From an uncultured Christensenellaceae bacterium (GTDB taxonomy: Bacteria > Bacillota > Clostridia > Christensenellales > MGBC116941), in NCBI GenBank assembly GCA_910585035.1, contig CAJUEF010000009.1, positions 50,102 to 56,958 on the forward strand: DNA of 6,857 bases, written 5' to 3'. The stretch's first letter is position 1, and every line of letters begins with the position of its first letter. Positions 1-6,435 of this stretch are shown here, piece after piece. The translations under genes and the position numbers were made by a program. A model generated the notes under the pieces. It saw only the letters and a program-made list of their open reading frames with translations, was not told where the DNA came from and searched no databases.

Positions 1-570
1 CATGATAAAGGCGTTGTTGTTGAAGCTGAGCTTGGCCAGCTTGCCGGCGTTGAGGACGACGTTAATGTCAGCGCAGACGACGCTCATTACACCCGTCCCG
101 AAGAAGTTGAGGAATTTGTGAGCAAAACAGGTGTTGATTCCCTTGCAATAGCTATTGGCACAAGTCACGGTGCTTTCAAATTTAAAAAAGACCCTAAGCT
201 GCGTTTCGATATTCTTGAAGAAGTTTCTAAAAAGCTGCCCGGTTTCCCAATAGTTCTTCACGGAGCAAGCAGCGTTATCCCTGAATACGTGGATATGATA
301 AATGAGTTTGGCGGTGATGTTGCGGGAGCTAAAGGCGTGCCGGAAGAGCTTTTGCGCAAAGCTGCCGGAATGGCTGTCTGCAAAATTAATATCGACAGTG
401 ATTTCCGCCTGGCAATGACCGGCTCTATCCGCAAATTCATGGCGGAAAATCCAAAGGAGTTTGACCCTCGCAAATACCTTGGTTTTGCAAGAGATAACAT
501 GAAACAGGTTGTTCGCCACAAAATCGTAAATGTTCTTGGCTGCAACGGCAAGGCTCCTAACGTAATGTAA
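1..570 (+). CDS. fba: Class II fructose-1,6-bisphosphate aldolase, 3' part only (5' end outside window)
   Basis: This is the C-terminal 189 residues of a zinc-dependent class II aldolase, the cytoplasmic glycolytic and gluconeogenic enzyme that interconverts fructose-1,6-bisphosphate with dihydroxyacetone phosphate and glyceraldehyde-3-phosphate. The frame is open from base 1 and the first visible codon is internal, so the true start lies upstream; a GTG at 118 is an internal valine and not the start. Numbering from base 1, the family motifs visible are VEAELG (7-12), GTSHG with a zinc-ligand His at 56, LHGASS with a second zinc-ligand His at 87, and NIDSD (130-134), which corresponds to the NVDTD phosphate-binding motif. 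The family is usually about 300-330 residues, so roughly 120 N-terminal residues, including the first zinc His and the catalytic Asp, are missing from the window. Codons are visibly richer in G and C than in neighbouring genes, as expected for a highly expressed housekeeping gene. A tagatose-bisphosphate aldolase is the main alternative, but less likely. Confidence 0.95.
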   Translation, partial: HDKGVVVEAELGQLAGVEDDVNVSADDAHYTRPEEVEEFVSKTGVDSLAIAIGTSHGAFKFKKDPKLRFDILEEVSKKLPGFPIVLHGASSVIPEYVDMINEFGGDVAGAKGVPEELLRKAAGMAVCKINIDSDFRLAMTGSIRKFMAENPKEFDPRKYLGFARDNMKQVVRHKIVNVLGCNGKAPNVM

Positions 571-613
571 TTTTCTTTTTATTTACAAAAAATTTGTTAT
601 TAAAAATATTTTA

Positions 614-646
614 AAGGAACATAATTAAATTATGTTCCTTTTTCTT
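614..646. terminator. Hairpin terminator between convergent genes
   Basis: A perfect 11-bp stem, AAGGAACATAA (614-624) with TTATGTTCCTT (630-640), closes a 5-nt loop and runs into TTTCTT. It lies 43 bp after the aldolase stop and also 60 bp beyond the stop of the opposite-strand lipoprotein gene. On the minus strand the hairpin is followed by a mixed T/A tract, so it may end transcripts from both sides, though the plus-strand T-tract is better. Confidence 0.85.
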
Positions 647-700
647 ACTTTTAACTAATGAAAAGCATCATCTTTTTAAACATTTATTTTAAACTGCCGG

Positions 701-2083
701 CTATGCCATTGCATTTATATTTCTTATATTCTCAAGAAATGTGCTTCCGTCCTTTCTGGTAACATATAAATCGCTAACAGTAACACAGTTAATGTTTTTG
801 CGTCCTTCGCTTCCATCCTTACCGCTTTCACCAAAGGCATAAACGTCGTGTATAACATATGCCTTGCCGTTAAATTCACCCAAATACAGCATAACATGTC
901 CCTGCATTTCCAAAACAGCGCCGGGATGCTGGCTTTTAATCAGCTTTTCTTTTTGCGATACGTCCATGCCGGCGACATTAAATTTCTTGTTAGCCGGCAT
1001 AGCTCCCTGACCTGCGGAATTTTTAGGTATCTCCACGCCGAAACAAAAATATATGTCCCGAATAAATGCACTGCAGTCTCTGGCATAATGGCTTCCTCCC
1101 CATCCATAACGCTCTCCCAGCATTTTAAAGGATTGTCTTATCATATTTTCCCTTGTCATGGGTAAATACCCTTCTGTCACATCCGCATTTTTAGGAATGC
1201 GCCCTGTCTTTTCAATGAGGTTTCCATCATCACCCCTTACAGGTAAAAGCACCGTATAACTGCTTACAGTCGATACGTTATTAACTTCCTCTATCCCTTT
1301 TAACAAAGGAATACGCGTTCCCATTAGCATTTCCTTTCTGGATATTTCTGCATCATAAAGCTCTTCATCCAGCAAAACCCTGTTGCCTGTAACCACAACA
1401 AAATCCATATTTTTATACTTCTGCCACGTCTGCCTGTCACATTTAGCGGCATGCTCTGCATTTATCCAGCCTCTAAAACTCATACACTGTATAAAATACC
1501 ACTTACCGTCCGCAGAAGTATGCAATATAAGGCACCGTTCCCAAACTTTCATCCGGTTCTCAAAAAACAAGTCAAACTCCAAGTTGCCCTCTTCATCGTA
1601 TGACGGCTCAGCCCCAGGAAAATCTCTTAATGCAGTTTCTGCGGTAATAATGCCGTATTCAACTTCGTTGACTTCATCAATACCTCCCATATTGCGGTTT
1701 GCCGTCAGTCTGTTGTAATATTCCTTTGTAACGGGAGTTTTTCCGTCACTTCCTGTATACCGCTTTTCAACAGGAATAATATAAGCGTTAATTCTGGCTT
1801 TAAGTTCATCACCTGTAAGCTGCTGTGGATGCTCATCCAAATCAAAAACTTTAAATGTCTCAGTGTGTTTTATGCTATAATCGTAAGCCTGCACCTGCTC
1901 TTTTGTCATAATCTCTTTATCAAAGTTCTTTCCTATCCAAAAATCAGGCGCATACATTTCTTCATAAGCTCCGCCTATATCAGGATTACCTTGCGCAGTA
2001 ATTTTTTTTGGACTGCAAGCAGCCATAAATATAAACAGCACCGAGATTATTGAAACAATTAAAATATTTATTCTTTTTTTCAC
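701..2083 (-). CDS. Lipoprotein with SH3b domains and NlpC/P60 peptidoglycan endopeptidase domain
   Basis: This 460-residue protein is a predicted membrane-anchored cell-wall hydrolase. It has a lysine-rich start, a hydrophobic segment and a lipobox-like FMAAC, so Cys23 is the likely lipidation site. Residues ~24-130 resemble the N-terminal helical region of NlpC/P60 proteins that carry SH3b domains; ~140-213 looks like the first SH3b domain (HTSADGKW at 188-195 and RGWI at 204-207 are typical), ~225-300 a second, and ~309-460 is the NlpC/P60 domain. The expected catalytic residues are present: Cys337 in RDCSAF, His396 in GHVMLY and His412 in VIHD, with the conserved Tyr326 in YGWGG. The architecture recalls Desulfovibrio and YkfC-type gamma-D-glutamyl-L-diamino acid endopeptidases, which cleave the D-Glu to diamino acid bond; substrate preference here is inferred. 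The start is GTG, not ATG: it sits 5 nt after AGGGGGG and an in-frame TAA lies eight codons upstream. The gene is divergent from a secreted amidase, suggesting shared involvement in wall turnover. Confidence 0.9.
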   Translation of the reverse strand: MKKRINILIVSIISVLFIFMAACSPKKITAQGNPDIGGAYEEMYAPDFWIGKNFDKEIMTKEQVQAYDYSIKHTETFKVFDLDEHPQQLTGDELKARINAYIIPVEKRYTGSDGKTPVTKEYYNRLTANRNMGGIDEVNEVEYGIITAETALRDFPGAEPSYDEEGNLEFDLFFENRMKVWERCLILHTSADGKWYFIQCMSFRGWINAEHAAKCDRQTWQKYKNMDFVVVTGNRVLLDEELYDAEISRKEMLMGTRIPLLKGIEEVNNVSTVSSYTVLLPVRGDDGNLIEKTGRIPKNADVTEGYLPMTRENMIRQSFKMLGERYGWGGSHYARDCSAFIRDIYFCFGVEIPKNSAGQGAMPANKKFNVAGMDVSQKEKLIKSQHPGAVLEMQGHVMLYLGEFNGKAYVIHDVYAFGESGKDGSEGRKNINCVTVSDLYVTRKDGSTFLENIRNINAMA

Positions 2084-2088
2084 TGTTT

Positions 2089-2095
2089 CCCCCCT
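2089..2095 (-). promoter_or_regulatory. Ribosome binding site AGGGGGG fixing a GTG start
   Basis: On the minus strand AGGGGGG is followed by 5 nt (AAACA) and then GTG at 2083-2081. No ATG, GTG or TTG lies in frame between this codon and the upstream in-frame stop, so the GTG is the best start for the NlpC/P60 lipoprotein. The G-run is unusual compared with the GGAGG-type sites of the other two genes. Confidence 0.8.
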
Positions 2096-2161
2096 AATTA
2101 TCCATTACTCTTTTATTTATTACACAATAACATAATAACATATTTTATTTACTTTTTCTTA

Positions 2162-2202
2162 CTACTTTTCTTTTAGAAAAAAGAAAAGTAGGCAAAAGAA
2201 AA
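2162..2202. repeat. Intergenic repeat copy 1 with a perfect 13-bp hairpin
   Basis: The arms CTACTTTTCTTTT (2162-2174) and AAAAGAAAAGTAG (2179-2191) pair perfectly around an AGAA loop. They are followed by GCAAAAGAAAA, which repeats the A-tract of the 3' arm. The 33-bp stretch 2170-2202 recurs at 2284-2315 with one base missing. There is no T-run after the hairpin on either strand, so a simple intrinsic terminator is unlikely. Function is unknown; it may be a dispersed intergenic repeat or a leader structure of the lipoprotein transcript. Confidence 0.75.
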
Positions 2203-2283
2203 CCAATTATAATAAAATCATCCCATGCCTCAAAAGCCTGTCACCATCTTTCACCTATGCTATTTTTTATCTTCCTTATCCCC

Positions 2284-2315
2284 TTTTAGAAAAAAGAAAA
2301 TAGGCAAAAGAAAAT
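2284..2315. repeat. Intergenic repeat copy 2 (degenerate arm)
   Basis: This copy matches 2170-2202 at every base except for one deleted G after the second A-tract. The upstream flank differs (CCCC instead of TACTTTTC), so the long hairpin of copy 1 cannot form here. The conserved part is therefore the sequence TTTTAG, A-tract, TAGGC and CAAAAGAAAA rather than the hairpin, pointing to a duplicated unit that has decayed. Confidence 0.75.
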
Positions 2316-2363
2316 CTTTCATTTGTTTTATATTTATTGTAATTTAAGTTTTTACTGCTCCGC

Positions 2364-2382
2364 CTTTCTTTTTTAAAGAAAG
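2364..2382. repeat. Short A/T-tract hairpin related in style to the two repeats
   Basis: CTTTCTTT (2364-2371) and AAAGAAAG (2375-2382) form a perfect 8-bp stem around TTT. It shares the CTTTnCTTTT/AAAAGnAAAG style with the copies at 2162-2202 and 2284-2315 but not the TAGGCAAAAG tail. It may be a diverged third unit or a chance A/T hairpin. Confidence 0.45.
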
Positions 2383-2467
2383 TTAAATAAAATTTTACAT
2401 AATAAATAACTATGCCGGTAACGCTCTGAAATCCTTTGCATATTTTGTTTTAATAAGTACGACATTG

Positions 2468-2496
2468 TTGATTTATTTCATAGCACATGATAAAAT
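2468..2496 (+). promoter_or_regulatory. Predicted sigma-A promoter of the amidase gene, extended -10
   Basis: TTGATT (2468-2473) is separated by 17 bp from TAAAAT (2491-2496), and TGA at 2488-2490 gives an extended -10 element. Transcription would begin near 2503, leaving a ~47-nt leader with the GGAGG site before the ATG at 2550. An ATG at 2487 lies within this promoter, which argues against using it as the start codon. Confidence 0.6.
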
Positions 2497-2535
2497 GTAA
2501 CTATATTATAATAAATTTAACAAATAAGAAACATT

Positions 2536-2540
2536 GGAGG
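2536..2540 (+). promoter_or_regulatory. Ribosome binding site GGAGG setting the amidase start at 2550
   Basis: GGAGG is followed by 9 nt and then ATG at 2550-2552. The frame stays open upstream to an ATG at 2487, but that codon has no ribosome binding site, falls inside the predicted promoter and would put 21 polar residues before the signal peptide. Confidence 0.85.
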
Positions 2541-2549
2541 TTTGTTTTT

Positions 2550-5051
2550 ATGAAGATGGGAAAAAAATTTTTAGGGCTTATTATTTGCCTCAGTATGCTC
2601 TTTATAATGTGCATATCTGCAAATGCTGAGACTTTAGACCTAAAAATTACAAATACCGAAATAAGCAGCAGTATAGCAAACGAACAGAAAAAAGCTGTTT
2701 TTGAGCTCAGCCGCAAAGATATTTCTGAAGTGCTGCTGGAATACACTATAAATGATGAGATTTACTCGGTTAAGCATAAAAGCTTAAATAACGGCAAAGC
2801 AGAATTTTCTGTTGACTGTTCACTGCCGGGTAAATATGAGCTTAAAATACTTCATGTATTTTTTAATGGCGGAGGTTCACAATCTATTCAGCTTAACACA
2901 AATGCCTTTTCCGTAACTTCAAAAAATACATCAAACCAAAAAAGCAGAGCTTTTTCCATGGCAAAAAGCGCACCTCTTTCAAGAGCTTCATCAAACGGCA
3001 AAAAAGTAGTGGTTATAGACCCGGGGCATGACAGCGTCCATGCAGGTGCAGCAAGAGACGAGCTTAGAGAAGAAACATTAAACTTTAAAATAGCCATGGC
3101 GGCATATAACGAACTTAGAACCTACCATAATGTTGAGGTTTATTTAACTCGTTCTTCCGCTTCATGTCCTGTTAATGGCGGAAGTATGTCCTCCTGCCTT
3201 TTATCCAGAGCACAGCTTGCAAGGGATAAGAATGCAGATTTATTTGTAAGTTTTCATAACAATGCAACAGGTGCCACAACTCAAACCTCAAGCAGTGGCG
3301 CATTTGTGTATATCTCAAATTACAGTAAATACGATAAAAGCTCAAGGCTGCTTACCGACTATATATTAAGCGAATTTAAAACCCGCATAGGTCTGCCTGT
3401 TCACGGCGCATGGTTAAATGCAGACGACGGCAATAACGGCTATTATGATGATGGACGTATGCAGGATGATTTATCTGTTATCCGAAACAGCGTGCTGTAT
3501 GGTGTTGAACCAATTTTAATTGAACACGCATATATGAACAACCCAACCGATAAAGCAATTCTTAGAAACGATGCAAAGCTTACTCAAATGGGTATTGGTG
3601 ATGCAAGGGGTATTGCCAAATACCTTGGTCTTAGTAAAGTGAGTTGGGATATAGCTTCTTTGAATGCGTCTGTATCAGGCTCTAAGGTCACTTTGACTCC
3701 TTCTATCACAGGAACTACAAGCGGACTTCAATATAAATATGTTTACAACCAATACAACCCAATATCAGGAAAATATGATTGGCAGCACTGGGGAGTTATC
3801 GGCGGCGGTGATGGTTTTAGTTCATCACCTTCAAAAAGCTGGAATGTGCCAAATGCCGGTCAATATGAAATAACACTTGATGTAAAAGATGGCTCTGGCA
3901 ATATAAAGCATTACACCACAACAGTAAACATTCCGCCTTCCATCGGTTTTAACGGCGTTTCAGTGCCTGCAAATGCAAATCTGGGAGACACAATAACAAT
4001 TAAGCCAAATGTTTCATCTAATGTATCAGGTCTAAAATATAAATTTGTATGGAGCTATAATAACTGGAGTTCCTGGGGAACCTTAAAGAATTTTTCAACC
4101 TCAAACTCAGCAAGCATGAAGCTTAATAAGCTTGGCACATATGAGTTTTACGTGGATATAGTTACACCTGAGGGCGGTTTAATAAGCAAAAGTGCTAAAA
4201 CTACCGTATCCCTTGGTTGGAATCCGTCAAATATATCTTTTTCACCATCAAGTGCAACGAAGAACACTCCTGTTAATATCACAGGATCTGTGTCCGGTGG
4301 TTCCAACTTGCAGTATAAGTTTGTTTATTCCTATAACAATTGGAGTAAATGGGGCGTTATAAGAGATTTTACAAGCTCTAATAAAGTAAGCTTCACTCCT
4401 CAGTTTGCAGGTAAATATGACATATATATGGACGTTAAAGATGCCTATGGAAACGTAAGATCCATAAACCGCCCTTTTAATGCTTCAAACGGTCCTGACA
4501 TTAAATTTAATAGCATATCAGTACCTGCAAACGCCAGCGTGGGAAACACTGTCACTATTACGCCAAATGTAGGAAATCCTATAGCAGGACTTAAATATAA
4601 ATTTGTATATTCCTATAATGATTGGAGCGGTTGGGGCGTTATAAGCGAATTATCATCCTCAAATAAAACCGCTACAATGCAGTTAACCCACCCGGGTAAA
4701 TACGAATTTTTTGTAGATATTGAAACCCCAAGCGGCGATGTATTTACTAAAACTGCAGTAACAAATGTAGAACTTAACTGGAATCCGTCAAACATATCTT
4801 TTTCATCTTCAAATGTGAAAAAAGGTACTCCTGTTAATATCACAGGGGCTGTTTCCGGTGGTTCTAACTTACAGTATAAGTTTGTTTATTCTTATAACAA
4901 TTGGAGCAAATGGGGCGTTATAAGAGATTTTGCAAGCTCCAATAAAGTAAGCTTTACCCCTCAGTTTGCAGGTAAATATGATATATACATGGATGTAATG
5001 GATTCTTACGGAAATGTAAAATCCATAACCCGCTCTTTTAACGTTAATTAA
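2550..5051 (+). CDS. Secreted N-acetylmuramoyl-L-alanine amidase (Amidase_3) with five C-terminal Tyr/Trp-rich beta repeats
   Basis: The 833-residue product is an exported zinc amidase predicted to cleave the MurNAc to L-Ala bond of peptidoglycan. Residues 1-26 are a signal peptide ending SANA, cleaved before Glu27. Residues ~27-124 form a beta-rich domain that resembles a degenerate copy of the C-terminal repeats, followed by a Ser/Lys-rich linker to ~150. The Amidase_3 domain spans ~152-363: zinc ligands His160 (DPGHD), Glu174 (LREETLNF) and His236 (SFHNN), and catalytic Glu325 (LIEHAYMNNP), so it looks active. Two cysteines, 206 and 216, lie in one loop. Residues 364-833 hold five repeats of 91-98 residues, each with a core like LQYKFVYSYNNWSKWG and a GKYDIYMDV-type strand; these best match the triple-tyrosine (Y_Y_Y) or similar Ig-like fold and probably bind the wall or another surface ligand. 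No LPXTG or membrane anchor is seen. The gene is divergent from the NlpC/P60 lipoprotein gene and appears monocistronic. Confidence 0.93.
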   Translation: MKMGKKFLGLIICLSMLFIMCISANAETLDLKITNTEISSSIANEQKKAVFELSRKDISEVLLEYTINDEIYSVKHKSLNNGKAEFSVDCSLPGKYELKILHVFFNGGGSQSIQLNTNAFSVTSKNTSNQKSRAFSMAKSAPLSRASSNGKKVVVIDPGHDSVHAGAARDELREETLNFKIAMAAYNELRTYHNVEVYLTRSSASCPVNGGSMSSCLLSRAQLARDKNADLFVSFHNNATGATTQTSSSGAFVYISNYSKYDKSSRLLTDYILSEFKTRIGLPVHGAWLNADDGNNGYYDDGRMQDDLSVIRNSVLYGVEPILIEHAYMNNPTDKAILRNDAKLTQMGIGDARGIAKYLGLSKVSWDIASLNASVSGSKVTLTPSITGTTSGLQYKYVYNQYNPISGKYDWQHWGVIGGGDGFSSSPSKSWNVPNAGQYEITLDVKDGSGNIKHYTTTVNIPPSIGFNGVSVPANANLGDTITIKPNVSSNVSGLKYKFVWSYNNWSSWGTLKNFSTSNSASMKLNKLGTYEFYVDIVTPEGGLISKSAKTTVSLGWNPSNISFSPSSATKNTPVNITGSVSGGSNLQYKFVYSYNNWSKWGVIRDFTSSNKVSFTPQFAGKYDIYMDVKDAYGNVRSINRPFNASNGPDIKFNSISVPANASVGNTVTITPNVGNPIAGLKYKFVYSYNDWSGWGVISELSSSNKTATMQLTHPGKYEFFVDIETPSGDVFTKTAVTNVELNWNPSNISFSSSNVKKGTPVNITGAVSGGSNLQYKFVYSYNNWSKWGVIRDFASSNKVSFTPQFAGKYDIYMDVMDSYGNVKSITRSFNVN
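3639..5048 (+). repeat. Five in-frame protein repeats in the amidase, with a tandem two-repeat duplication
   Basis: Repeat boundaries are about R1 3639-3932, R2 3933-4214, R3 4215-4487, R4 4488-4775 and R5 4776-5048. R2 resembles R4 (shared VPAN, GLKYKFV and YEF-VDI-TP), while R3 and R5 are near-identical: I count 76 of 91 residues the same, with unbroken blocks through the core. R2-R3 (555 bp) and R4-R5 (561 bp) therefore form an A-B-A-B tandem duplication. Within the R3/R5 core most base differences are at third positions. R1 is the outlier, with an insertion before its Trp pair. Confidence 0.9.
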
Positions 5052-5070
5052 CTGTTATTAAAAAGATAAA

Positions 5071-5112
5071 TAAATAAAAAATCCCATTCATCTAAATGGG
5101 ATTTTTTATTTA
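5071..5112. terminator. Bidirectional intrinsic terminator with 18-bp perfect stem
   Basis: Bases 5071-5088 and 5095-5112 are perfect reverse complements around a 6-nt loop. The stem core is ATCCCATT with AATGGGAT, flanked by A6 on one side and T6 on the other, so each strand has a GC-containing hairpin followed by a T-run. It lies 19 bp after the amidase stop and 23 bp beyond the stop of the convergent M14 gene, ending both transcripts. Confidence 0.92.
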
Positions 5113-5135
5113 CCTCTTAATATATTTAAACTTTT

Positions 5136-6077
5136 TTAAATTGCTCTTTGTTTACCAAGAATATAAAGCGGCTTACCCTTTTCACAGGCAAAAGTATCTA
5201 TTTGGCAAAGAATAATACCGTCATAAGGTGCTTTGTAAGTTTCAATAGTCTTGCCAAAAATATCGGTTACATAAGCAAGAATATCGCCTTTTCTCACATA
5301 ATCCCCTGCTGTAAAACATTCCATATAACAACCATTATGATCAGAAGCTACATATTCAATTTCATCAATATCAAACGGACGGTATCTATCCGCCTTATCA
5401 TCTATTACTTCAATAGTTTTAAGAACGTTTAAAACGTCTTTTTTATAGGTTTTAACATTTCTAAAATTAAGAGCGCCAAATCCTCCCCTTTCAATTATAA
5501 TCGAAGGGATACCCAGCTTTTCTCCTGCATAATTTATTGCTCCATTTGGGTCATGGTCTTTCACCATATACTTTGTGTTAACTGCCTTCGCCATCTTTTT
5601 AGATTCTTCAATAACCTCTTTTGCAGGCGCATAATATGTAAACGCCGTAACCTTTTCAAACATATTTCCTCCATGCAGATCTACAAAATAATCTGCGCAG
5701 CTTAAAAAATCATGCTCAAAGCAATATGCAATTTTTTCACTCTCTGTTCCATCTTCTTTTCCAGGAAAGCTGTCATAAATATTTTCTTTATCTGTAGGAT
5801 TTTTTTCAGCTTTTCTTCTGTAAAAACCATTTTCATTTACAAGGCTTGCAATTATAAGAGTACCTTTAATTTTTTTGGGGGTCAGCTCCTCTCCAAGTTC
5901 CATACAAACCTTTATTCCATCATATTCACTTCCATGAAATCCCCCGGAAACAAGCACAGTCTTTCCATCCTTATTTCCACATATAATAGTAACAGGAATT
6001 CTAAATCCATCGCCTTCATAATAACCCTGAACTTTCTCTCCGCTTTTTGCAGTAAGTTTACCAATAGTAACTTCCAT
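5136..6077 (-). CDS. Aspartoacylase / succinylglutamate desuccinylase-family zinc hydrolase (M14 clan)
   Basis: This 313-residue protein has no signal peptide and is probably a cytoplasmic zinc amidohydrolase; the family removes acyl groups from, or otherwise hydrolyses, N-acylated amino acids and related amides. Zinc-site motifs are GGFHGSEYDG (His48, Glu51) and DLHGG (His135), and Glu196 in IIIERGG fits the catalytic Glu. Residues ~245-310 form the C-terminal beta-barrel typical of AstE/AspA proteins (VRKGDILAYVTDIFGK, then APYDGIIL). An oddity is the loop that normally reads DLNRxFPG and binds the substrate carboxylate: here it is NIYDSFPG (99-106), so the usual Asn-Arg pair is replaced by Tyr-Asp. 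The substrate is therefore unlikely to be simple succinylglutamate or acetylaspartate. No arginine-catabolism genes lie nearby. The ATG start has AGGAG 9 nt upstream. The gene stands alone, convergent with the amidase and divergent from tRNA-fMet. A more general M14 carboxypeptidase-like role is the alternative; the exact substrate cannot be told. Confidence 0.85.
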   Translation of the reverse strand: MEVTIGKLTAKSGEKVQGYYEGDGFRIPVTIICGNKDGKTVLVSGGFHGSEYDGIKVCMELGEELTPKKIKGTLIIASLVNENGFYRRKAEKNPTDKENIYDSFPGKEDGTESEKIAYCFEHDFLSCADYFVDLHGGNMFEKVTAFTYYAPAKEVIEESKKMAKAVNTKYMVKDHDPNGAINYAGEKLGIPSIIIERGGFGALNFRNVKTYKKDVLNVLKTIEVIDDKADRYRPFDIDEIEYVASDHNGCYMECFTAGDYVRKGDILAYVTDIFGKTIETYKAPYDGIILCQIDTFACEKGKPLYILGKQRAI

Positions 6078-6086
6078 TTTATCTTT

Positions 6087-6091
6087 CTCCT
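6087..6091 (-). promoter_or_regulatory. Ribosome binding site AGGAG of the M14-family gene
   Basis: On the minus strand AGGAG is followed by 9 nt and the ATG at 6077-6075. This supports the chosen start. Confidence 0.8.
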
Positions 6092-6165
6092 TTTTTAATT
6101 CAATATAAAATAGTAAAGACTAGTTTTAGCCTTTTTTTAACATACTTAACATATCTTTTAATAAT

Positions 6166-6194
6166 ATTATATATTTTATATTTTCTCTTTTCAA
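6166..6194 (-). promoter_or_regulatory. Predicted sigma-A promoter of the M14-family gene
   Basis: On the minus strand TTGAAA (6194-6189) is followed by a 17-bp spacer and TATAAT (6171-6166). Transcription would start near 6159, giving a leader of about 80 nt. The surrounding DNA is extremely AT-rich, so a chance -10 is possible, but the -35 and spacing are good. Confidence 0.6.
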
Positions 6195-6311
6195 TATAAC
6201 AATTATGAATAAACATAGTGTATTTTAATATAAATTGATTAAAATAGTAATAACACATATTTCCACATAAAATATACATGCAAAAATATATAATAACAGT
6301 AAAAAAAGGTA

Positions 6312-6340
6312 TTGACAAATGTTTAAAAATTATATATAAT
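6312..6340 (+). promoter_or_regulatory. Full-consensus sigma-A promoter of tRNA-fMet
   Basis: TTGACA (6312-6317), a 17-bp spacer and TATAAT (6335-6340) match the housekeeping consensus at all twelve positions. Transcription would begin around 6347, only about six bases before the mature tRNA 5' end. Such a strong promoter fits a stable-RNA gene. Confidence 0.92.
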
Positions 6341-6352
6341 AAAATCTATCGA

Positions 6353-6429
6353 CGCGGGGTAGAGCAGTTTGGTAGCTCGTCGGGCTCATAACCCGGAGGC
6401 CGAAGGTTCAAATCCTTCTCCCGCAACCA
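6353..6429 (+). tRNA. Initiator tRNA-fMet (anticodon CAT)
   Basis: The 77-nt gene folds as a tRNA with anticodon CAT at 6387-6389 and an encoded CCA end. Acceptor arms CGCGGGG and TCCCGCA leave a C1-A72 mismatch, a hallmark of bacterial initiator tRNA that permits formylation and blocks elongation-factor use. The anticodon stem carries the three consecutive G-C pairs (GGG with CCC) needed for P-site selection. G7-T66 is a wobble pair. The T loop reads TTCAAAT. It appears to be a single-gene transcript with its own promoter and terminator, not part of an rRNA or tRNA cluster within this window. Confidence 0.98.
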
Positions 6430-6435
6430 TTTTTT

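Larger units (their letters stand above)
2096..2467. other. Long AT-rich intergenic region between divergent cell-wall hydrolase genes
   Basis: This stretch separates the 5' ends of two divergent genes and must hold the promoter of the lipoprotein gene. I found no minus-strand -35/-10 pair good enough to annotate. It contains three related A/T-tract hairpin or repeat units, listed separately. I see no plausible coding frame, tRNA or recognisable riboswitch. Confidence 0.6.

Noticed and set aside
118..570. Aldolase as a 150-residue gene starting at GTG 118
   Set aside because: The aldolase frame continues unbroken to base 1 with family motifs (VEAELG and others) upstream of that codon, so 118 is internal and the gene is cut by the window edge.
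2162..2191. Hairpin as a rho-independent terminator
   Set aside because: No T-run follows on either strand, and it sits between divergent genes where no transcript is expected to end.
2487..2549. Upstream in-frame ATG for the amidase, 21 codons earlier
   Set aside because: It lies in the predicted -10 region, has no ribosome binding site and would precede a complete signal peptide with polar residues. The ATG at 2550 has GGAGG at 9 nt.
6100..6318. 72-codon minus-strand frame upstream of the M14 gene
   Set aside because: It starts with TTG inside the -35 box of the tRNA promoter, is rich in Ile, Tyr and Lys as expected from AT-rich noncoding DNA, and overlaps the predicted promoter of the M14 gene.
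6353..6429. tRNA gene as an integration site for a mobile element
   Set aside because: No integrase gene, no direct repeat of the tRNA 3' end downstream and no phage-like gene is present in the window.
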